54,859 nucleotides of DNA from Nitrosomonas sp. (GTDB lineage Bacteria > Pseudomonadota > Gammaproteobacteria > Burkholderiales > Nitrosomonadaceae), in assembly GCA_024281675.1 (NCBI GenBank), contig JAMXAG010000018.1, forward strand, positions 1 through 54,859, read 5' to 3'. A program made the position numbers and the translations under genes. Positions 54,784 to 54,859 of the stretch are shown piece after piece (positions within the stretch are counted from its first letter, which is position 1; each line of letters begins with the position of its first letter). Under the pieces are notes generated by a model. That model saw nothing but the letters and a program-made list of their open reading frames with translations, did not search any database and was not told the origin of the DNA.

Positions 54784-54859
54784 TGAGGTATGCTGATTTT
54801 CAAGGAGTCCGAAGTTTCATAAAATGAAGACATGAAATGGAGGATGAAAATGGAATTAC
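54784..54859 (+). mobile_element. foreign sequence truncating the last repeat, possible IS left end (partial)
   Basis: The last repeat stops at GCAGCG and continues TGAGGTATGCTGATTTTC instead of AAC. Beginning with TG and followed about 66 bases later by a ribosome site and ATG, it looks like the left end of an insertion sequence. The alternative is the CRISPR leader with a mutated first repeat. The element continues beyond the window. Confidence 0.45.
54850..54859 (+). CDS. possible start of a gene at the right edge (partial)
   Basis: GGAGG (54839-54843) lies six bases before ATG at 54850, reading M-E-L before the window ends. It could be the transposase of the element that truncates the array. 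Only three codons are visible. Confidence 0.35.

Overview
The window looks like chromosomal DNA of a betaproteobacterium, most likely a Nitrosomonas-type organism. That is my inference from the character of the ribosomal, RNA polymerase and gyrase proteins and from the gyrA-serC-serA-pheA-hisC-aroF-tyrA order; no database search was possible. Overall composition is moderately AT-rich.

Region 1 (1-20850, all minus strand) is the translation and transcription core. Read in the direction of transcription it runs argD-argF-argG-yajQ-rpsL-rpsG-fusA-tuf-tRNA(Trp)-secE-nusG-rplK-rplA-rplJ-rplL-rpoB-rpoC. The str operon (rpsL to tuf) is joined head to tail to the secE-rif operon through one tuf gene. 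Three arginine biosynthesis genes lie upstream.

Region 2 (21146-30238, plus strand) holds gyrA and a tightly packed serine, aromatic amino acid and histidine operon (serC, serA-type, pheA, hisC, class I-beta DAHP synthase, tyrA). Several of its genes overlap and use alternative start codons.

Region 3 (30239-38600) is more mixed: a secreted galactose-oxidase-like copper radical oxidase, uvrB, an aspartate-type aminotransferase, flhDC (minus strand), and a divergent response regulator with two receiver domains, the second lacking its phospho-acceptor Asp.

Region 4 (38600-49143) is accessory DNA around a tRNA(Asn) gene. It contains a broken IS5-family element, IS256 and IS3 relics, a Phd/PIN toxin-antitoxin pair, a YpsA-like SLOG protein, a second Phd antitoxin whose ParE-type toxin has a premature stop, a divergent SRAP (HMCES/YedK-like) protein, umuD-umuC, and a large VCBS/RTX repeat protein probably exported by a type I system.

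Region 5 (49144-54859) is an IS3-family element interrupted by an IS30-family element, directly abutting a type I-F-like CRISPR array. The array has 48 near-identical repeats plus one degenerate repeat. Its last repeat is cut three bases short by new DNA that looks like the start of another mobile element. No cas gene is in the window. The repeat orientation puts the leader at the right, exactly where this foreign sequence begins, so the array appears bracketed by mobile DNA and possibly cut off from its leader. I did not find a clear, wholly new system. The strongest leads are the bracketed array, the pseudo-receiver regulator beside flhDC, the bacterial copper radical oxidase, and the SLOG/SRAP/toxin-antitoxin cluster next to tRNA(Asn).
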